Below, piece after piece: positions 60,001-64,000 of a DNA stretch of 64,000 nucleotides. Position 1 is the first letter of the stretch. Each line of letters opens with the position of its first letter. The notes beneath the pieces were generated by a model. That model did no database searches. It saw only the letters and a list, made by a program, of their open reading frames with translations, and was not told the origin of the DNA. Origin of the DNA: Trichostrongylus colubriformis (taxonomy: Eukaryota > Nematoda > Chromadorea > Rhabditida > Trichostrongylidae); NCBI GenBank assembly GCA_963978905.1, contig OZ022257.1, positions 27,977,274 to 28,041,273 of the forward strand. The letters run 5' to 3'. Made by a program: the position numbers and the translations under genes.

Positions 60001-62163
60001 CTGTGCCTCTAACTACTGTTTCTTTGGGTCTAACACTCTCTTAACTTGAAACATTTTCGCGCTTAAGCAAAGGTGTTTTGGATTACGTAGGCTGAAGTCG
60101 AACTTCGGAGAACTTTTCCGTATATGCTGACCAGGCCCATTGCTCCGAAGCTCGTTGATGAGTACCAGACCCTTTAGAAGATAGAATCACGGTTCTGTAT
60201 CTGCTGACGTGAGCAAGCCACTGCATACGCCAAATGATGTTCAAATGCCACCAGGACTGTGATGGGAGTATAATGCGTGCTGCATCCCAAAACTGAATGG
60301 TCAGTGCCTCATACTTTATTCTCTTTGAGGTATTCTACCGCATGTTTGCCTCATTCACTGAGATTGGACCGGAGAATCTCATCACCATGGATTACGTGAA
60401 TGGAGCTATTTCGTACTTGGTAGTGTGCTTCGGAGGAATTGGAGTTGGACTTCTAGTGGCCCTATGTGCTAGTTTTATAACAAAGTGAGTATCCTTCTAT
60501 GGTGATCAAAAAATTTTTCCTATTTTATGATTAACTGATTATTTTTATTATTTGATCATTTTGAATTTTTGACCTTTTATATTTTTGATTGAAAATAAAA
60601 TACCAGTGCCATACTGATTTTTTGTAACATTGGTTTTTGTGATAATAATTGATGCCGTACTTCCTAGCCACTTTTCTGGAATGAAAAGGAATTTCTCCAG
60701 CATTCTGGAATTTTCCGTTGATTTTTGTATAAGCCAGAGTACTTGATTTGGGAACTGCCATTATTGCTAACCGATCCGAGTGGCACAAAGTGTCATTTTC
60801 TCAAAGGAAATGGTGGCTTGACTATTGCAGATACACACATCACGCAGAGGTCACGGTGCTTAACCCAGTATTTGTTATAGTGCTACCTTTTGTGGCCTAC
60901 TTATTGTCCGAGATGTTCGGCCTATCGAGTATTATGGCGTGAGTTCGTGCAATTAAAATCTATTATTATATGTATCAGATGATTGTTTAGCATCGTGTTT
61001 TGTGGAGCGGCAATGAAACAGTATGTGAAAGCCAACGTTCCAGAACAGGCACTACTCTCCATTAATTATTTTATCAAAGTGAGTTCATCACAGAAATAGG
61101 ATTAATGTGTGCATCTGTAGCAATACTTCGGAGGGAAGAGGGAAGTCCACTCAACTAGTGCATAAATTATAGAACAAACTGTGGTATCACTTCTCCATCA
61201 GCGATCACTGTGGTATCATAAGTGACTTACGCACAGCTGATGGCACCATTTTCTCGTGAACTCCAGATCAATCATCTTCGTAAATCAAGCGATAGTCTAT
61301 GCGATATCAACTATAAATGTATAAAAGGCTGCAAATACTCGAGGTAGATGATCGGACATGGAGGGCAAATGTAGCGGAAAAAATAGGGCTGAGAAGTCAA
61401 ATGGTTTGTCGAAGTCTCCAAAACCATATCTCCTGTACTACCTAGAGGAGGGGTGTATATCGTTAGGACAGAAACGTCGCGTGACCGTGTTCGGGACGCG
61501 ACGGGATGGTGCGAGTATGCGCGCCGTATTAAATGGGTCTTGAAGCGATGACGGTGCTCTACGCCTCACTCATGCGTAATCGCTTCAGGACTCAACTAAT
61601 ACGGCGCGCATAGCTCACACCATCCCGTCGCGTCCCGACCACGGCCACGCGACGTGTCTGTCCTAACGATATACACCCCCCTAGAGGAGTAGCTTCCCCC
61701 TGGCACAAATGGCAAATCGGGTTCAAAACTGCTTTCGTCACTCCTGACACCACTTGCTTACCTGCGACCTTTCCCAGTTCCTTTCAAGCATAACTGTGGA
61801 GTATGAACCCTCCCCTCTCTTGATGAACTTTCTTCTAAAGCTCGATCGTGATGTTTTCCACAGGAGAACCTGTAATATTTCTCACATAATGAATGGAACA
61901 ATTGGTGATCCTGCACCAGCAATAACCCATAAATGTTCTGTTTTCCTGGAAGATACGATGAATTCATTCACTTTCAGGTGCTTTCTATGTGCTCAGAGAC
62001 TGTGATCTTCGTGTTTCTCGGTCTTTCTACAGTCTCATCTGATCATCACTGGGACACACCGTTTATCGTTTTGACCACCGTATTCTGTCTCATTTACCGT
62101 ACCCTTGGTGTGGTTGTCATGTGTTTTATACTCAACAAATACCGTCTCAACAAGTTCTCGAAG
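54099..62163 (+). CDS. NHE-family Na+/H+ exchanger, 11 exons, 3' end outside or unseen
   Basis: Exons: 54099-54170, 54517-54634, 54721-54827, 55481-55547, 56318-56410, 56556-56689, 58784-58846, 60330-60484, 60831-60938, 60991-61078, 61978-62163; 1191 nt, 397 codons, every phase joins. It is a membrane antiporter exchanging Na+ for H+. Exon 1 encodes a signal peptide ([12 protein letters not shown]). Exon 2 has an acidic stretch and the first family membrane segment [13 protein letters not shown]. Exon 4 has [11 protein letters not shown], exon 5 [19 protein letters not shown], exon 6 [16 protein letters not shown] and exon 7 [13 protein letters not shown], the family signature. Exon 10 has CGAAMKQYV and exon 11 [13 protein letters not shown]. 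The next exon, with the YGGLRGA-type motif and the regulatory tail, was not found before 64000. Introns hold two foldbacks and a tandem duplication. Which NHE paralogue this is cannot be told. Confidence 0.93.
55010..55075. repeat. Dispersed repeat shared with 14621-14700
   Basis: Contains ATACCCATATATTTATGTTG and flanking similarity to the copy in the ABHD17-like gene. In an intron of the exchanger gene. Confidence 0.5.
56798..57001. repeat. Foldback repeat with CGAAACGTT motif in an NHE intron
   Basis: Inverted arms of roughly 80 bp: CAGTAATACTCTTGTGCTGA on the left, TCAGCACAAGAGTATTGCTG on the right. The right arm carries GGCAATGTGCCGAAACGTTAG and AATAATAAATTGC. It is related to the foldback at 14932-15146. 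Confidence 0.75.
59734..59867. repeat. 67 bp unit, two tandem copies
   Basis: Copies at 59734-59800 and 59801-59867 starting ACCGAAAACCTAATAGTC, with one mismatch (GTTGAACTG/GTTGGACTG). In an exchanger intron. Confidence 0.93.
61450..61679. mobile_element. 230 bp foldback MITE with 9 bp target duplication (MULE-like)
   Basis: Flanked by the 9 bp direct repeat CCTAGAGGA at 61441-61449 and 61680-61688. Arms of about 100 bp begin GGGGTGTATATCGTTAGGAC and are mirrored; they share ATGCGCGCCGTATTA-like blocks around a ~35 bp loop. A 9 bp duplication with long inverted ends suggests a Mutator-like non-autonomous element. Lies in the intron between NHE exons 10 and 11. The stretch at 44227-44290 looks like a decayed relative. 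Confidence 0.88.
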
Positions 62164-63284
62164 GTTGGTCCCCTTCCCCCATCTGTGCTTCGATTTTCAT
62201 GTCTGTCTTTTCTCGCGGCAAACTTGAGAGGAAAGACAATAAAACCAAAGAAATGGTAGATTTTCGTACCCTCGGAAAAAGTTCCTAATATCATCGCATC
62301 ATCCCGCAGTGAGGTTCTTCATGAAGTAATTATTCTAGAGTGATACACCACTTCGCCTGACCACAACTTAGGTGTAGAAAAGGCAACCAACTAAGCCAGC
62401 GGCATAGCATTGACTACGAATATGTGGCTCATCCACATGGACCGATATTAAGAATCTGCACAAGGAGATATTGGATGTGCAGCTAACTCTAGAATTGCAC
62501 CAAGACGAAGTTGAAGCCGCATTTTATGATAACCTGAGCTTGCAGAAATGCCACTGAAATCAGGTCGTTCTACATACCACTATGTACTGTTAAGGGCTTA
62601 GAACCAATGGGAAAGTTACCATAATTGAAGAAATTTCTTGCAGTTTCTTTTGCTTTTTCCGTCACTGTGGTATCATTTCGAACCTCTCCTTTGTAATTGA
62701 GCATACCCTTAAAGACAACATTAGGGGTAATGTGGTAATGGGGAATTTGGTAGGTGACCAATGGATAACTATACGCACGTGTGACAAAGGTTTATTACGA
62801 CGTTACGTACAAGAACATTAATAATACATTTCACTGGGTATTTATACAGAATGTGGGCGGACCCACTACATAATATCTAAGTTCGCCACTAGTTGGCTTG
62901 TGGCAGAATAATGTGGGCGGACCCACTACATAATATCTAAGTTCGCCACTAGTTGGCTTGTGGGGATAATTGCTAGTAGGCATGAAAGGGAGTGCCGCGC
63001 CTAAGGGGAACTACTTCATAGCACTCCAGGATACCTACTTAGGATATGCTTAGTTCATGCCTATGGGTACATTTTGAGTGATACTTATCATTCATTGCAT
63101 AATCAAAGGTGCTCACCGTTATCAATCAAATGTATTTGTCATGGACATGTTATTATATTAGTATGAAAAGGTTGTGAGTCCACAACACTGGGGCGGGGGC
63201 GAAATGAGCGGTAGCTCAGTACAATTTATGTTCACTTATATCAGTTAATAAAATCACAGTACAGATGTATGAGCAAAGAAAGTA
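62164..63284. other. Downstream of the last NHE exon; tandem repeat, no exon recognised
   Basis: I find no sequence resembling the next exchanger exon. The region holds the 60 bp-period duplication at 62850-62963. On the plus strand AATAAA occurs near 63250, next to the 3' end of the minus-strand frame, in the wrong orientation for it. Confidence 0.4.
62850..62963. repeat. 60 bp-period tandem duplication
   Basis: 62850-62903 and 62910-62963 are identical over 54 bp (ATGTGGGCGGACCCACTACA and following) and separated by 6 bp. Perfect identity implies a recent event. Confidence 0.95.
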
Positions 63285-64000
63285 TCAAGTGAGCATCAGA
63301 AAACAAAAATCAAGCGAATAAATCCGATAGGAACATAGGTGAAGAGGTAAAACTGTTTGCGTCTTCAACTGATAGAATAGGATTCGCGATAAGATTCTCA
63401 GAACTAGAAGCACTATTGCAACTATGGTGGCCACTACGGAACTGGTGGAAATTTTCCAGTGTTCAACAGCGAAGTTCAGGAAGTGTTTCATGTGCGGGTA
63501 GTTGACGTAAATCGCACCTTCAGTTGTCATATGCACATCAGATGAGGCATTCCAACGTGTGTGAAATGCTCTGAGCTCAGCTATTACGTTGTAGCCCTCC
63601 TTGTCACATGCTGCTCGACAAATATCAGCGTATATGGGTGCTGTTTCGTAGATTTTTGTTGTTGTTTGTAGTGTAGACGACTTGCATTTCATCGGAAATG
63701 TTGGTCGGTCATTATTCGTTTCCGCGAAAACTTGTCTCTGGGAGTAGCACGATAACGCTGCTCCATCTCCTGAGATGCTGCTGCAAAAGTCTTGCGCAGA
63801 TGAGGCGGTAGTGTTGCAATCTCGAAGGCTCATGATTAGTTTGTTGTCCGAAGAGTTCATTTTGCCTTCGATATTCGTGGTTATGTGATCGCACCTGGCA
63901 TCATCCGTCGGCTGGAGGCAGATATTTTCTTCATTGATGGCAACGTTGAGGTTGTCCTCGATTACTTTGATATCTTTAGTGGATAGAACTCCAGTAATAT
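63285..64000 (-). CDS. C-terminal part of an unrecognised membrane glycoprotein-like protein
   Basis: Open without a stop on the minus strand from the window edge to the stop at 63285, about 238 codons; the start lies outside. The first ~170 residues have seven or more cysteines and three N-glycosylation sequons (NSS, NTT and NAS). A hydrophobic segment of about 20 residues (VVATIVAIVLLVLRIL) and a short tail follow. This layout is that of a type I membrane protein, either a host surface protein or the envelope-like protein of a retroelement; I cannot decide. It lies opposite to the exchanger gene. No splice sites are needed within the visible part. Confidence 0.55.
   Translation of the reverse strand, partial: ITGVLSTKDIKVIEDNLNVAINEENICLQPTDDARCDHITTNIEGKMNSSDNKLIMSLRDCNTTASSAQDFCSSISGDGAALSCYSQRQVFAETNNDRPTFPMKCKSSTLQTTTKIYETAPIYADICRAACDKEGYNVIAELRAFHTRWNASSDVHMTTEGAIYVNYPHMKHFLNFAVEHWKISTSSVVATIVAIVLLVLRILSRILFYQLKTQTVLPLHLCSYRIYSLDFCFLMLT

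Noticed and set aside
62780..63187. TGTG...AACA segment resembling an LTR next to the edge ORF
   Set aside because: For the minus orientation the adjoining sequence is pyrimidine-rich rather than a polypurine tract, and no duplication or second copy can be seen.

Overview
The window looks like nuclear DNA of a nematode, most likely a clade V parasitic strongylid of the hookworm type (inference). Genes are split into short exons by introns ending in TTTCAG-like acceptors, exon phases join cleanly, and the space between and inside genes is filled with Tc1/mariner relics, foldback elements, Penelope-like retroelements and a Merlin transposon. There are no operon-like bacterial features and no CRISPR array.

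Three host-type genes can be built exon by exon, all on the plus strand. 13778-23840 is an ABHD17-like serine hydrolase with its full Ser-Asp-His triad. 37921-41515 is a PAPS-dependent carbohydrate sulfotransferase, 3' end not found. 54099-62163 is an NHE-family Na+/H+ exchanger, eleven exons, continuing past the last exon seen. A minus-strand membrane-glycoprotein-like ORF of unknown identity runs off the right edge (63285-64000).

The repeat landscape is the main content. 1-13.5 kb: a mariner with broken transposase (3176-4426), an old Penelope-like relic (4560-5345), an element with ~200 bp inverted ends (6692-8222), a degenerate tandem array (9800-10290), the first of four long hairpin elements (10313-11519) and an internally deleted mariner (12715-13440). 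The hairpin family recurs at 19404-20793 (inside the ABHD17 gene), 41574-42964 (just after the sulfotransferase) and 51983-54024 (75 bp before the NHE start codon, split by a solo LTR).

The most unusual stretch is a nested stack at 27241-37695. A mariner relic was invaded by a 9.57 kb AT-rich unit bounded by two 186 bp direct repeats that differ at only three positions. That unit holds, on the minus strand, a Penelope-like element with its GIY-YIG endonuclease upstream of the reverse transcriptase. On the plus strand it holds a multi-exon gene (35730-36866) whose seven exons all join in frame and which I cannot assign to a family. The Penelope-like reading frame was later split by a Merlin DNA transposon (29819-31784) with an intact 375-codon transposase ORF, long inverted ends and an 8 bp target duplication. 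An intact spliced gene carried head-to-head with a retroelement between terminal repeats is the best candidate here for something undescribed.
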